A stretch of DNA of 64,000 nt, taken from contig OZ023182.1 in NCBI GenBank assembly GCA_963995505.1, positions 8,858,707-8,922,706 on the forward strand, read 5' to 3'. Each line of letters opens with the position of its first letter. Position 1 is the first letter of the stretch. The stretch comes from Hypericum androsaemum. Lineage: Eukaryota > Streptophyta > Magnoliopsida > Malpighiales > Hypericaceae. The notes beneath the pieces are model-generated. The model was not told where the DNA came from, made no database searches, and was given only the letters and a program-made list of their open reading frames with translations. Below, in pieces: positions 33,240-45,103 of the stretch. Position numbers and translations under genes: made by a program.

Positions 33240-34320
33240 GCGGGTACAAGTAGCCAAAACTCTGTTGAAAAGGGCTCGAATCAGCTTACCCCTTTTATTG
33301 AAGTTTTTGCTTTTGTGCCAAACTGTCGCACAGCAAAATAATGCCATCCGCAGAATGTAATTTGAATATTTTGTGCAGGTGATATGTACCCAACGATACA
33401 TTATAAAAATAAAAGTGTACCCAACAATACGTTAGATGTTACTATTTTATTTGGAACAATAAAATTTTATCCGGAGACTCAAGTCAACCGACAATAAGTC
33501 TATCGAGATAATAAAACAAAAATTGTTAGGGTGCAATTTTTGACTTTCTTTATAAAGGCTGATTCGACCTGACCAATGCTACCATTATCGTTATCTTTTA
33601 GCAGTGTGGTTCCATTGTTATGTTTTCATATCGAGATTTTATATCGATTTATCTATGTATTTGCTTACAGTATCAATGTATTATAATCTGTTATTATATA
33701 ATTCACCTATGAGTCCTTTTCTTAAAAAAACACATAAACAAAATAGTTAATAGGTAAAGATAAATGATTTTTCTGAAGTAGAGTCAGTGGTCATTGGTGA
33801 AAGTCATAAAGTAAGCAACTTTTCTATATTCACATGTTCGTATTCCACCTTTTATTGAGTGCTTTTGGTTTTGCTTGGGTCATTATTTCTCAATACCCAA
33901 TGGATGGCTAGTCATCGTGCATAATATCTGCTTTTGCGTAATTTAAAGTAAAAAAGTTTTCCACAAGCGCGTGCATAGAAAAAAAATATCATCTTTGTAA
34001 AATAACATCACTTGCGTTTGAGGTTCGTTCTAATTTGGTATCACTTTGACTTCGAGCTTTAGAAATGAGCCTGAATCCAATATTGGATAGGAAAAACTTT
34101 ATGTTTGTCATGATCTAACTTGCACAGCTTTCAAATTACTACCAACAAGTACTTAGATCAACTGTTAAATACGTTTATTCTGGTTTAATCAAGTTTCGAG
34201 TTCGAATTCCTGACAATACAACAATATTAAATATTTGTTGAAATTTTTTTATCGTATTTTAAAAATTCTACCCAGCTGAAAACTGAATTAGTAGACTTAC
34301 TGGTTAAGTCCTATAGAGCA
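33240..34320. other. intergenic, no gene seen
   Basis: Low-complexity AT-rich sequence between the microsatellite and the peptide gene; no repeat partner was found except near 34300. Confidence 0.45.
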
Positions 34321-34359
34321 AGCATGCATCAATTCCCGGTAATTTCCATGCTGGTTGCC

Positions 34360-34369
34360 ATTATATATG
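34360..34369 (+). promoter_or_regulatory. probable TATA box of the peptide gene
   Basis: attatatatgg lies about 75 bp before ATG 34444 and is conserved before the duplicate near 44578. It argues against starting the frame at 34324. Confidence 0.45.
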
Positions 34370-34443
34370 GAGAAAAGGAGCAACAACTTCTCCATCCATT
34401 GAACAGCACGTACGATCACTTAACAAAGGCCATAGTTTTTGCA

Positions 34444-34695
34444 ATGCGTTCCTCCCATGGTTCAATATGTTTGTTCGTCTTAATTTCCTTGCTGGTCCTC
34501 TCTATCGTCCCCGAGGGGCAGCTCGCCGCGAGGGTACTTGTCTCAGGTACGGGTACTGCGCCCAATGAATCAAGTTTCAAACGTGCCAGGAGTTTGCCGT
34601 CTGGCGAAAAAGAAAAAGGGACGTTGAGGGTAAGCAGAACGGGTCCGGGAACGGCGGCGAGGAGAAGCCGTCCGCGTCCGGGAGGGGGCCCGTAG
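34444..34695 (+). CDS. small putative secreted peptide precursor, 83 aa
   Basis: ATG 34444 lies after a TATA element. Residues 5-22 are hydrophobic (SICLFVLISLLVLSIVP), as in a signal peptide. The remainder is basic and rich in Gly, Arg and Pro, ending RPRPGGGP. Size and plan fit plant signalling-peptide precursors, but no CLE, IDA, PIP or CEP end motif is clear. A second copy near 44530-46500 is broken by an insertion, so the gene was part of a tandem unit with the B3 gene. Because that copy is dead, conservation does not prove coding. A noncoding transcript is possible. Confidence 0.4.
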   Translation: MRSSHGSICLFVLISLLVLSIVPEGQLAARVLVSGTGTAPNESSFKRARSLPSGEKEKGTLRVSRTGPGTAARRSRPRPGGGP

Positions 34696-34759
34696 TATTT
34701 AGTCCAAATGGAATAACCTCATGGTGTCTCTTACTTGCATGCCCATTTACCAATTACAT

Positions 34760-35520
34760 GTTAGTTTAATAATAACATTTCTCCTATTTAAGCCCCTGCT
34801 AGTTTTTTTTCTTTCGCTATTATGCTTACTGTTTTTTAAAGATAAATCTTACACCATATACTTGCGAAAGTTTGAACCTCTGAACATCTCCAAATTTGAC
34901 AACTTTTTTATCGATATGTTAAATTCTTTTTGGCGCTTTTATACTTGTTGTTAGCCATTAGTTTTGCCTCTTTTTCCAATTAAACTATAAGGATAGACGA
35001 TGTAATAAATTATTACAATAAAACCACGATGTTGAGTGATGATATTGATAATCCTGGCTATTAAGTTTTTTTTGGTATAAATGAGGGATAAAGGACTCCC
35101 TAACATTTATTAATCATCAAACATGTACAATAGCAGAGGTACGGCGGTGTAAACTAACTCTTTTAATGTCATCCAATTATACATTCAGATACGACAAAAA
35201 TTCTATCAAACACAAAATAGTCAAAGACAATCTTGAGGACATATTTGGAGAGAATATCGTCTAATGGTTGCGCTTCTTCCAGGTATGATGACTATTGGTG
35301 TTGTTTAGTTTTCAAAGTAACACCATGTAACACAAATTGATGTTATTTGGTTTTCAAACCAAAGAACACAAATGATTAATCAATTTTGAACTTGAAAAAG
35401 AGAGCGAGAAAGACAGCGAGAGAGGAACATGTCTCTTCATCAATAATGTCTGGTGGCATTCCATTGAAATGAAGATGACTTTTGAAAGTTGATGGAAGTG
35501 ATGGCTCTTTAAAATATGAA
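34760..35520. other. intergenic, partly duplicated
   Basis: The first 150 bp (accaattacatgttagttta region) recur after the peptide pseudogene near 46495. No gene was seen in the remainder. Confidence 0.45.
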
Positions 35521-35531
35521 TTCAAGTGACT

Positions 35532-35860
35532 TTCGAAAATACGACATTCGAAGCCCACAACCTCCACCGATGAATTTGCCGAGTGGAAGACAATCTTAGA
35601 AGCATCGCAGAGATCTGGAATGGATGTGGGCTTTCTGATTTTGCATCTTGATCAGCTAATGAGCCTCACTGATAAGGCCAGGAGACTAGAGGAAGCCAAG
35701 GCTGAGAGGGATCATGCATTGGAAAAGCTGAGAAGTCTTGAAACAAGAATATTGGAAACCAAGGAGAGACTAAGGAGGCTAGATGAGGAGGAAATGACAT
35801 TGGAGGCTGGTGGTCCTAAGTTAGAGATTATGTTCCTAGTAAAGGCCAAGACACTTTGGT
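35532..35860 (+). pseudogene. B3-domain gene, unit 2, last exon only
   Basis: Carries the same C-terminal exon as unit 1, here without the insertion: RHSKPTTSTDEFAEW, then DVGFLILHLDQLMSLTDKAR, then a coiled-coil run ending EEEMTLEAGG at the site where the 30137 element sits in unit 1. B3-domain exons are missing. Just after the exon a segment of about 110 bp (35810-35925) is repeated in tandem (35926-36010). It cannot make a DNA-binding protein. Confidence 0.82.
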
Positions 35861-36451
35861 AATGCATAATAAGAAGGTTCTGATTCTGGTTCTGGTTTTG
35901 TTGGGGATCAATGGTGGTCCTAAATTGGAGATTATGTTCCAAGGAAAGGACAAGACACATTGGTAATGCCTAATGAGAAAGTTTCTAATTCTGGTTTTAG
36001 TTTTGTTGTGAATAATGGAAATTGATATTAATTTGATGCGATGAGCTTTGGCAGAAATTTCAGACATTTAAGGTTGAAGTATGTCTTCTTGGGAATAATA
36101 CTGGTAGTCACTCATTTTAATTAGTCTAGTATCTTAATTTAATCAAGTCTCGAGTTCGAATCTTTAAGAATACAACAGTGTTAGATACTTGTTAGAGAAT
36201 TTTACCACTTTCAAAAGTCTTACTCATGTTCCAATTTTTTATTATCTGGCACAATAACCCGGATACCAAATGGTTAAAAAAACTAAACTAATTTACTAAA
36301 AAAATAAAAACAAAAACTAAACTATATGTCACTCAAAATGGAAAGTCATCTCTAATGAATAATCTGTCCAACTTAGATATAAAATTGAACAGTCTCTGTA
36401 TTCAAATTAAATGGACTGGCCATAAGAGTGGTAGAGGTTGCACTCAAAACA

Positions 36452-36984
36452 TTCCTAGCACGTATCTTGGAAACTTTCCAAAAGGTCACCCATTCTGATC
36501 CTACTTCTGATCAAACACATTTAACTTTGGAGTTCTCTGAGGACATGTGTCGAAAAGAAGGTACACTTTGTTGGTTTAGATAATACCAATCAAATTACTT
36601 AAGTATTTTAGACCTAACAGATCATTAACGGGGTATCACATTCATCCCTCCTTAAATACGTGACGTCCCGTCGCGCCAGATAGAACACAGAATAATTTCA
36701 GAATCGTTTATGCTCTGATACCATATGTAACACCCCGTGATCCAACCGACTGTCTCCACAGACCAACACAAGTCTTTTTCAGCGTATTTTGCCCTCACTC
36801 GCACGCATCCTAGAAACTTTCCAGGAGGTCACCAATCCTGATCCTACTCCCGGCCAAATGCGTTTAACCTTAGAGTTCTCTTGGGATGTGTGCCGAAAAA
36901 GAAGGTGCACCTTGTTAGAATGGATAGTACCAATCAAATCACTTAAGTATTTTAGACAGAATAGATCGTTAACGGGGTATCACA
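36452..36984 (-). mobile_element. Cassandra-type TRIM with 5S rRNA-like LTRs
   Basis: The complete 5' LTR (36726-36984, 259 bp, TGTAACACC...GTATCACA) and a truncated 3' LTR (36452-36640) flank an 85 bp interior. On the minus strand the interior has the primer site tggtatcagagc (complement at 36712-36723) and a polypurine stretch (aaggaggga, complement 36643-36651). Each LTR contains a degenerate 5S rRNA 3' half (complement of ccaggaggtcacc near 36821 to ttagagttctc near 36870). The LTR pair is diverged, so the insertion is old. Confidence 0.85.
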
Positions 36985-37030
36985 CGGGTATTGCTGTGGT
37001 CGCACGGTTATATTCTAAACGGCAGTGAAC

Positions 37031-38155
37031 ATAAAGTTTATAATTTGATGAGATCAATTATGGTCTTAAATAGTCTTTTAGACAGTAGTATATTCATTTT
37101 CATAATACAATCATTTCGTATGATTTTAGAATAATAGTCGAGGACCATTGTGTCTACATGAAACACTCTAAAAAAAGTTTATCATGATCACATTGTATGT
37201 AGACGCCATATTGATCGTTAGAAATTACTTGGGATATCTGAATGAGCTCAAAGCTTGGTTTTCATCCAACTTTGAAATGAAAGATATGGGGAGAAGTTGA
37301 TTACGTGCTCAGGATTAAGATTTTGAGGAATCGATCAAAAAGGCTATTATCTATTTGACAAGAGACATATATCCGTAAAATAGTAGAACAGTTCAACTGT
37401 AATGATAGTAATCCCAGATATTTCTCAATTGTCAAAGATCATAATCTTAACAAAGAAATGTGCCCAAAAATAGCTCTACAGAAAAAGGATATGACAAATA
37501 TTCCTTATGCTAATGCGGTAGGTTATCTCATGTGTGTAATGTTATGTACAAGACCAGACATTTGCTATGCCGTTGGAGTAGTAAGCAGATACCAGTCAAA
37601 TTCAGGAAGAGCACATTGAAAAGTAGTGAAGGAAATTATGAAGTACTCGAATACGACTGCAAAATATTCATTGTGTTATCAAGGTCAAGACCTTTAGTTG
37701 GAAGGCTACACCGATGCCGATTGGGTGAGAGATGTGGACGATAAGAAATCTACATCTGGATATGTCTTCTTGCTAGGCAGGGAACTATTTTATGAAGTAG
37801 TAAGAAACATACATGTGTCTCCCTGTCAACGAATGAAAGCTGAATATGTCGCTTCTGCAGCTGATGTGTAATAAGTTGTATGGTTAAAGAGGTTCTTTAA
37901 CCATTTATTCCTTACCAACGTAGAAGAATTTTGCGATAATCAAGCTGTGATAGCTTATGCTAAGGATCCGAGATTCCACAGCAGGGCAAAGCACATCGAA
38001 ATCAAATATCACTTTGTTAGGGATATGATTGCATCTAAGAAAGTGAGCATAAAACACATATCAATACAAGATATGATTGCAGACCTAATGACTACAAATT
38101 TACCTAGAGATGTATTTCAGAAACATGTCAGGTCCCAGAGTTTGGGTAGATTTTA
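37031..38155 (+). pseudogene. RT C-terminal half and RNase H remnant
   Basis: Landmarks: FEMKDMGE, CTRPDICYAVGVVSRYQSN, WLKRFF, then HSRAKHIEIKYHFVRDMI and LPRDVFQKHV near the end. The catalytic YVDD reads YVDA. There are several stops (near 37070, 37305 and 37870) and frameshifts. Confidence 0.85.
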
Positions 38156-39024
38156 GTTTTTTCTCACATTGTAATGAATTTGATAATCAATAAAATTGAT
38201 GTTGTTTTAGCAATATTGTGTAAATATTAATTTGAGTAACATTAAGTACTATGCATATCGGGTAGAGAAGTAGCCCACTCACACGAGTATTTACCTCAGT
38301 ATTCGTGTGAGTCAATGGGTTGATTCTTGATTAAGATGAGGCAATTTTAGAATATCATTAAATTCGAGTGCCTATTCTAGAATATGAATGCTGTCTTGCT
38401 TAATAATAAGATGGATCTTGTTAAAGTGCAAGATTGTTGTGCTGTAGGCATTGGAAGCTGCATTAAATAAGTTGCAAGAACTTACAGGATTATTTGGAAT
38501 CCGATGGCAAGAAATAAGTAGAATACCATAATTTTATCTGAATAGCCTAGAGTAATTTTTTTGGTAGACTAAAGTCGTTGTTCTGTAAACATCGAGGCTG
38601 ATGCTCTAGTATAATATTATTTGTGAAAGACATGTACGCTTTTCTGAGGAAAGAACACCATAGCACACAGATTGTATCATATGTGCTTTACGAGCAATGG
38701 ATGGAAAATCAATTTAATTACTAATTGATTTCAATTTCTCTGGTGTGAGACCAATTCCCAAGACTACGGTTGAGAGCAACACAATAGTGATAATGAATAG
38801 ATTATTTCAGAAATCACACATGGAAACAATAGATGTGAGATAAGACCTAGGGTAAGACATACTTTATGTAATTGATGTATTAATTGAGATGCTATCATTC
38901 AAGTGGACGTTACGTGCTCTTGAGTTTAGCTAAGTGCACCCGATGTATGTTGGTCGCACGACCTATCTGCTAAATTTGATAAAAGAGAGAATATTGATAT
39001 TGACCAACATGCGTGAGTGAGAGA

Positions 39025-39392
39025 TGTTGGTTTGCACCATGTTGGTGCTTATCCAAAAGTAGGGGTGGCTTAGGAATAATGAAGGGACATGAAAGAAAAG
39101 TTGTACGTAACTTCCTTTCCCCTTCTCACCTCCTTTATAAAGGGAGGAAAAGGACAAAAATGGTACCAAATTCTCACATAAGAAAAATCAGATTCTCTGT
39201 AGAATTCCTCGAGGCATTTAATTCGTGAAAAGCGCTCCTCGTTTCAAGTTCATGAATAGAAACCGATCGGTGACTTACCTCAGTTACAATCATGTGTTAA
39301 TTGCGCTACAACATGTATTTATATTTTCGTCTTTAATATGAGTATGATCATATATTAAATTCATGATTATGTGATTTGCATGATTTCCTCTG
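39025..39392 (+). repeat. 3' LTR of the inverted copia element
   Basis: Starts TGTTGGTTTGCACC, has the TATA region cctttataaaggg near 39131, and matches the complement of 44123-44439 with about 45 bp missing from the latter. Confidence 0.82.
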
Positions 39393-39397
39393 GTGAT

Positions 39398-40560
39398 AAA
39401 ATTCTTCTAACAAATATTTAATATTGATGTATGCGAAAGTTCATTAAATTAGAACAACGATTCACTCATATTTTCGTACACACTAGAGTGATCAATTAAG
39501 TTGAAAGTTGTGCAAGTTGGATAATGACAACTATAAAGTTTTTTCTATTGAATATTTGTTCCCGGCTCGTCTATGATACCAAATTAGAACGATGCTCAAA
39601 CGTAAATGATGCTATTTTTAAAAGATGGCATTTTTTAGTGGAAAACTTTTTTGCTCTGAATCACCCAAAAGCAGATATGATGATTACCTAACAACTGGGT
39701 ATTAAATTTTATTCCAACATTAAAACAAATATTACGTTTGATTATAAACTCATGATTCCGTGATAACTAGATAGTTTAAAGATATCCTCTCAGGAAAAAA
39801 AAAGATGGTTTAAAGATACATGGGACATACATCACACGATAAGAATCGGACAAAAACAAAAAGCAGTCCACGCGTTAAAAAGAAAAAAAAGGTGGTTTTC
39901 TTTCTACAGGGTGCTTAGCTTTTTTCCTCGCGGAGAGGGACAGAAGCATCGCTTCTTCTTCTGGTGAAATTCAATTTCTACTTCAATATCGAGATTAAAC
40001 AAATTAGTGACGAGTTTCTATTAAAAAAAATTTACAATAAATATTTTATATTTAATGCAATTTATGTCTTTTAGTTTCTAATATTTATGATTCTGAATAT
40101 ATATATATATATATATATATAACATTCCAGAAATAATGGTCCAAGCAAAGCCAAGACCAAGAGCACTCGATAAAAGGTAGAATACGACCATGTGAAAACG
40201 CGTGCAATACTTGTCCAGGAGACACATGCGAAGACATTTTTTAGTGTTATTATTTATCAAAGAAAGCTATATTTTAAAAAGGGAAGGAGGGGACAAGTAT
40301 TGCCGAATAATGTCAATATTGTCCAGAAGCTTCTGCTTTTTTGTCGTAAAAAATACGATCAAAACGTTAGAGGGGGTTACTCCGACAATATGAAAGAGAG
40401 CCTCTCGAGTGGGAATTAGAATTTATGACTTTGATCAATGACTACTGACTTCACTCCATTTCAGGAAACTCATTTGTATTTCCTATTAGTTATTTTTGGA
40501 TATTATTTTTTAGGGTTAAGGTCTACTTGTTAAAAAATTAGCAAAAAGTAAAACATCAAG
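39398..40560. other. intergenic, includes a (TA)n run at 40099-40121
   Basis: No gene was seen. If the inversion model is right, this is the original downstream flank of the copia element, now turned round. Confidence 0.5.
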
Positions 40561-40900
40561 TTCACTCAGATGGGTGAAAACTCTATCCGGAAGGAGTAAA
40601 CATAGTCTAATTTGACAACTAAATCAATCCGCTACCGAATTTAAAATCCTAGGAATATGATACATAGAACAAAGAGATAAAAAACTTAGAGCATGACTAA
40701 TATCTACTACAAGAAATTTTACGTCCGAATCAGTCGTAGGGTTGGGTTCGTTGGTGAAAAGAAAAGCGAGGCGGCTGTCCATCTCTATGATAGTTGGAAT
40801 GTTGCTGAAGAGCTCCGACACCATGGTTATGGCAACATGGATAGCTTTCAGCTTTGCTTTTAAAGGTGAACTTGCGGACAAAAGGGTAGTGAGGCTTTTA
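40560..40900 (-). pseudogene. RNase H domain (RVT_3-type) remnant of a LINE or related gene
   Basis: Frame 40624-40881 reads ASSPLKAKLKAIHVAITMV ... PTIIEMDSRLAF ... SHALSFLSLCSMYHIPRIL, the pattern of the plant LINE C-terminal RNase H domain. It is truncated on both sides and unrelated to the neighbouring copia. It abuts the inversion breakpoint near 40901. Confidence 0.65.
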
Positions 40901-40901
40901 A

Positions 40902-43720
40902 TTACATGGCCATTTGTTGAACTATATAGATTTCTTTATCCAATTTTTCATTGAGAAAAGCTTTCTTAACATCCATTTGATATAGCTGTAAATTCAAATT
41001 TGTCACTATAGCTAGAATAATCCTAATAGACGTGAATCTTACAACAGCTGAAAAAGTCTCCTTATAATCAATTTCTTTCTGTTGCTTTAATCCTTGGGTA
41101 ACCAAGCGAGCTTTGTATCTTTCAATACTTTTATCTACTTTACGCTTGATTTTGAGAATCTACTTATTCCCAATTATCTTGCCTCCCTTAGGTAGGTCTA
41201 GGGGTGAGCATAGTGACCGAACCGGACCAAACCGGAAAAAATCGGACCGAACTAGAACCGAATTTTTAGGAATATCGTAAACCGGACCAGACTGGATTCT
41301 ACTCCGGTTCAAACCAGAACTGAACCAGATATTTTGGTTCGGTCTAAAACCAGACCGGATTGGAAAAAAATACACAAAGAATGAGTTCCAGACCGGACGA
41401 AACCCGGATCTGGACCAGACCGGAAACCAAATTTCTTGATATAATGTGAACCGGACTGGACCATTTTTCTTTTTGGTCCGGTCCGGTCTAGTTTTTTCGG
41501 TCCAATTTGGTTCGGTTTGACAGTTTCCGGTCCATTTGCTCACCCCTAGGTAGGTCTACCACTTCCCAAACCTGGTTCTTCTTCATGGAAACTATCTCTT
41601 CCTCCATTGCTTTCGCCCATTCATTCTTCTCGAGAGATGATAAAGCGGCTGAAACATCCTCAGGTTCATTTTTATCTTGTAGGATTGCTAAAAGAATTTT
41701 ACTTGTGTCATTATCTCCTAATGATGTCAAGAGAGCATTGCCTGCACCTTCGATATCAAGTCGTCATTGTGGAATACTCGTTCTTTTAGTTCTACGAATA
41801 TCCCAGTTACTAGGAATTGTACTCCCACTAAGATGTTGATTATTTGGGTCATGAACTTCCGGATTACTTGGAGGTGGCAAATCATGACTTCTCTCCTTCT
41901 TATTTCTCCCACTCGGATAGAGTGATCCAAATGATTCCATCTCGTCAGTTTCATATAAGGAAAGTTCTTTACTTACCTCTCCTTATTTTGAAAAATCATT
42001 TTCCAAGATTGTGGTATCTCGTGATTCAAATTCTGTCACTTGTCTATTTTCTTGTTCGCCTACGAACACATATCACTTTGATACTTCCAAGTATCTTATA
42101 AAGATACTCTTTTTACCTCTCGGTCCTAATTTACTGTATTTACTCGAGGTATTATGAACATAGGAGGCACACTCCCACGGTCTTAAGTAGCTTAGATCGA
42201 GTTTTTGACCTATCCACAGTTCGTACGGGGAGGAAGTGACAGACTTAGAGGGCACACGATTTAGAACATACGTGGCGGTAAAGAGTGCATCTCTATAAAA
42301 TGATATATTCAAATTTTCCTCTGCCATCATAGATCTAACTATGTCTAGAATAGTTCTATTTCTTTTTTTTCGCTACCCTATTGTGTTGAGGTGTGCGGGG
42401 AATAGACAACTGATGTTTAATTTCTTTTTCATCATATAAAGCTTTAATTACATCAGAAAGATACTCAACATCCATACGTAAAGCACAAAGATCAACATCC
42501 ATAATTAAGAAACTATTTGATAAATAATCAGATCCATAATATGTGTGTTTTAAGAACAACTGAATGAAATTATTCTAAAAAATCTAATGAAAACCTAAAG
42601 ACATTAAAACAGAAACAAAAATTAATTTTTGGCGAATCTCATGAGCGTATAACACGTCGTGCAGAAGCAAGGTACATCCTTCACGTAGGCTCAATCTGTA
42701 TGTGTCTATGCCCTTAACTTCTACTCGTGCATTGCTGCCAACATAGATAAATTTCGGTCCAGCAGTACTCGTTGAAATTCGACGAAAGCTTCACGATCCT
42801 TTATCACATTGTCTGTCGCTCCTGAATCTATCACCCACAATAGATGACTTTCAGTTAGAAAGATAGTACTAGATACATGTGGTTTACTCGTATGTGAGTT
42901 AATGAGATGTACATTCTTCTCTTCAGTGCCATCTTTTGCAAAGCGATCCTTCTCGTGACAGTTAAAATACTTCAACTTGGAAATGTTAAACTTATTTTTC
43001 TTCTTACCCTCGGAACTCTTCCTTTCCCCTTTAAATTTTTTTAGTTTGTCTTCTTATTTTTCCAGCTTTTCTTGCCTTTGTCCTTATCACCCATCTTCCT
43101 TTTGCCCCATTTGAAAATTGACACAGTCACATGTGCCCTGGATAGACTTTGATTGCTAGGAGACGATCCTCTTCTAGCTCGAGGTGACGAGACATGTCAT
43201 CAAATGTCTTGGCATTATCTGCATGGGTAAGGGTCATTTTCATGTGTTCCTAATTTACAGGCAGGGAAACGGCTTAGATCTGCTGCTCAACATTAAGTTC
43301 ATGGCCAGCTTCTGCTAGCTCGTTGGACATTTCCCAGAGATGTTTTTTCATCGTATGATTTGTATGCTTCTTATAAGGGTCGAACCTTATGGTCAAAACT
43401 CACAGCTTTAAAATGGAAAGTTTTCCAAACCTTTCATTGAGAGCATCCCATATGTCCTTTGCATTTTTGAAAGCTCGAAATTGCCTAGTGATATCATCCA
43501 TCATGGTACTCAATAGGATGAGACGAACAGTTGAATTGTTCTTCTTCCAAGCTAAGTAAGCATCTTTATCGCGCTTATGCTCGGCAGTTTGACTTTCTTT
43601 TGGTTCAACTATGTTTGCAGTTATGGTTTTGAGAACTTCCTATTCTTCCAGCACATATTGAATTTTCATGCTCCAGTTGTCATACTTGTCACCGTTGAGT
43701 TTCAAGTCCTTGTTGAGCTC
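40902..43720 (-). pseudogene. copia gag-PR-IN-RT remnant (5' half)
   Basis: Segments: gag with VRLILLSTMMDDITRQF near 43500, a zinc knuckle reduced to KYFNCHEKDRFAKDG, protease IDSGATD, integrase DALFTATYVLNRVPSKSV and YELWIGQKLDLSYL, then RT WEVVDLPRG / YKARLVTQGLKQQKEIDY / YQMDVKKAFLNEKLD. Many stops and shifts. The RT is split by the hAT MITE at 41199-41548. Confidence 0.87.
41199..41548. mobile_element. hAT-type MITE, 350 bp
   Basis: The terminal inverted repeat TAGGGGTGAGCA/TGCTCACCCCTA and a perfect 8 bp target duplication GGTAGGTC (41191-41198, 41549-41556) fit the hAT superfamily. The interior is packed with aaccgg, ccggac and ggtccgg motifs on both strands, giving strong self-pairing. 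It inserted in the RT coding part of the copia element. Confidence 0.9.
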
Positions 43721-44122
43721 AGCGATATTCAGACATATTACAGAATAGTCCAAAAGTTGTAGATAAGAACGAAGTCCAAAAGTTGTTCAAAAGACATATT
43801 ACAGAATAGTCCAAAAATTGTAGATAAGAACGAAATCCTTTTGTGGGCACATTATGCAACAATTTTGGAACGGTTCGCACAGTTCCTAATGTTTTTACGC
43901 GTCCTCATTCAAGGATGGATTTCATTATTGCATTCAGAGTTTAATATATTGCAGTTCAATCACTAGAACCTTCATCTTATGCATGGAAAGACATCAGTAG
44001 GCATTTTCTCAAGAAAACAGAAATTCCAAAAAAATGATTTTTCAAATTTTTTTTACAGAAAACAATTTTCTTGAAAAAATTAATTACCAACCAGAACTAA
44101 ACCTTATATGACTCTCATACCA

Positions 44123-44439
44123 ACGAAGAAAATCATGCATATCACATAATCATGAATTCAATATATGATCATACTCACATTAAAGCCGTAAATATAAACA
44201 CTTGTTGTAGCGCAGTTAACACATGATCGTAACTGAGGTAAGTCACCGGTCGGTTCCTGTTCAAGAGGATTTCTGTGAGAATTTGGTACCATTTTTGTCC
44301 TTTTCCTCCCTTTATAAAGGAGGTGAAAATGTGAGAAGGGGAAAGGAAGTTACGTACAATTTCCCTTTTATGTCCCTTCATTATTTCTAAGCCCAACCCC
44401 TAGCTTTTGCATAAGTATCAACATGGGTGCAAACCAACA
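44123..44439 (-). repeat. 5' LTR of the inverted copia element
   Basis: Complement of 39025-39392 with TATA region ctttataaagg near 44310. The outer end CCAACA is followed by GTCAC. Confidence 0.8.
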
Positions 44440-45103
44440 GTCACCTATCACAAAAATCTCATCCCATTCAAATCAAAATTAGTCAATTTAGTATATCAAG
44501 ATTCGAACAGTATAAACCAAGATATGAGTGATATAGCGCAAGCATCATTTCTTCATAATTTCCATGGTGGTTGCCATTATATATGAAGATAGGGAGCAAC
44601 AACTTCAACATCCATTCAACTGCACTAACAAAGGCCATGAGTTCCTCCAATTTTCGTGCTGGTCCTCTTAGGAAATTAGCAACTTCGAGAACAAAAAGTG
44701 CAAAGAATACGGACACAAGAATGCCTGCATCCACGGAAAGAAAGGAGAAATTTTATTAATAGATTCGAGTCACAAAGCCATAACTAACCCTAGGATAACA
44801 TGTTCTTATATAATGGACGAACCCTTGGAGTACAAGAAATCTATCTAGGTCGAATTAGGAGTCTAAAACAAGAGTCGAGTCAAAATAAGAGTCCATGTTC
44901 GTGGTAGCCAACCTTGTAGCGAGGGGCGCCAGCCAAAACAAGCTCGCCAACATCCCAACAATCTCCACCTTTGGCGAGAAGTCATCCCTTGCGAAGAACC
45001 ATGAAGCTCTACCCGAACTTCAACAAATTCTACCTTGATGAGACACCGCCCCTTGGAGAGCCATGAGAACTTAGGAAACTAAACCGACTATACCAACTCC
45101 AGC

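Larger units (their letters stand above)
37031..39392 (+). mobile_element. copia element, 3' half (RT C-terminus, RNase H, 3' LTR)
   Basis: Coding homology begins at KVYNLMRSIYGLK in the middle of RT, then YVDAILIV (the YVDD box), then RNase H to 38155. The 3' LTR is 39025-39392, after the purine run gtgagtgagaga. The missing 5' half is found inverted at 40901-44439, with RT breaking at almost the same codon. The flank after the LTR, GTGAT (39393-39397), pairs with GTGAC outside the other LTR. Confidence 0.85.
40901..44439 (-). mobile_element. copia element, 5' half (5' LTR, gag, protease, integrase, RT N-terminus)
   Basis: Read right to left: 5' LTR (44123-44439), degenerate primer site (tggtatgagag, complement 44112-44122), gag (about 43720-43110), zinc-knuckle remnant, protease WVIDSGATDNV near 42830, integrase (42559-42073), and RT start (41730-40902). 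RT stops at EIYIVQQ and continues at 37031 on the other strand. The outer flank is GTGAC (complement of 44440-44444). Confidence 0.85.

Noticed and set aside
36450..36985. Tandem duplicate of an unknown gene
   Set aside because: The repeated parts are LTRs with a 5S rRNA-like block, separated by a primer site and a polypurine tract; this is a Cassandra TRIM.
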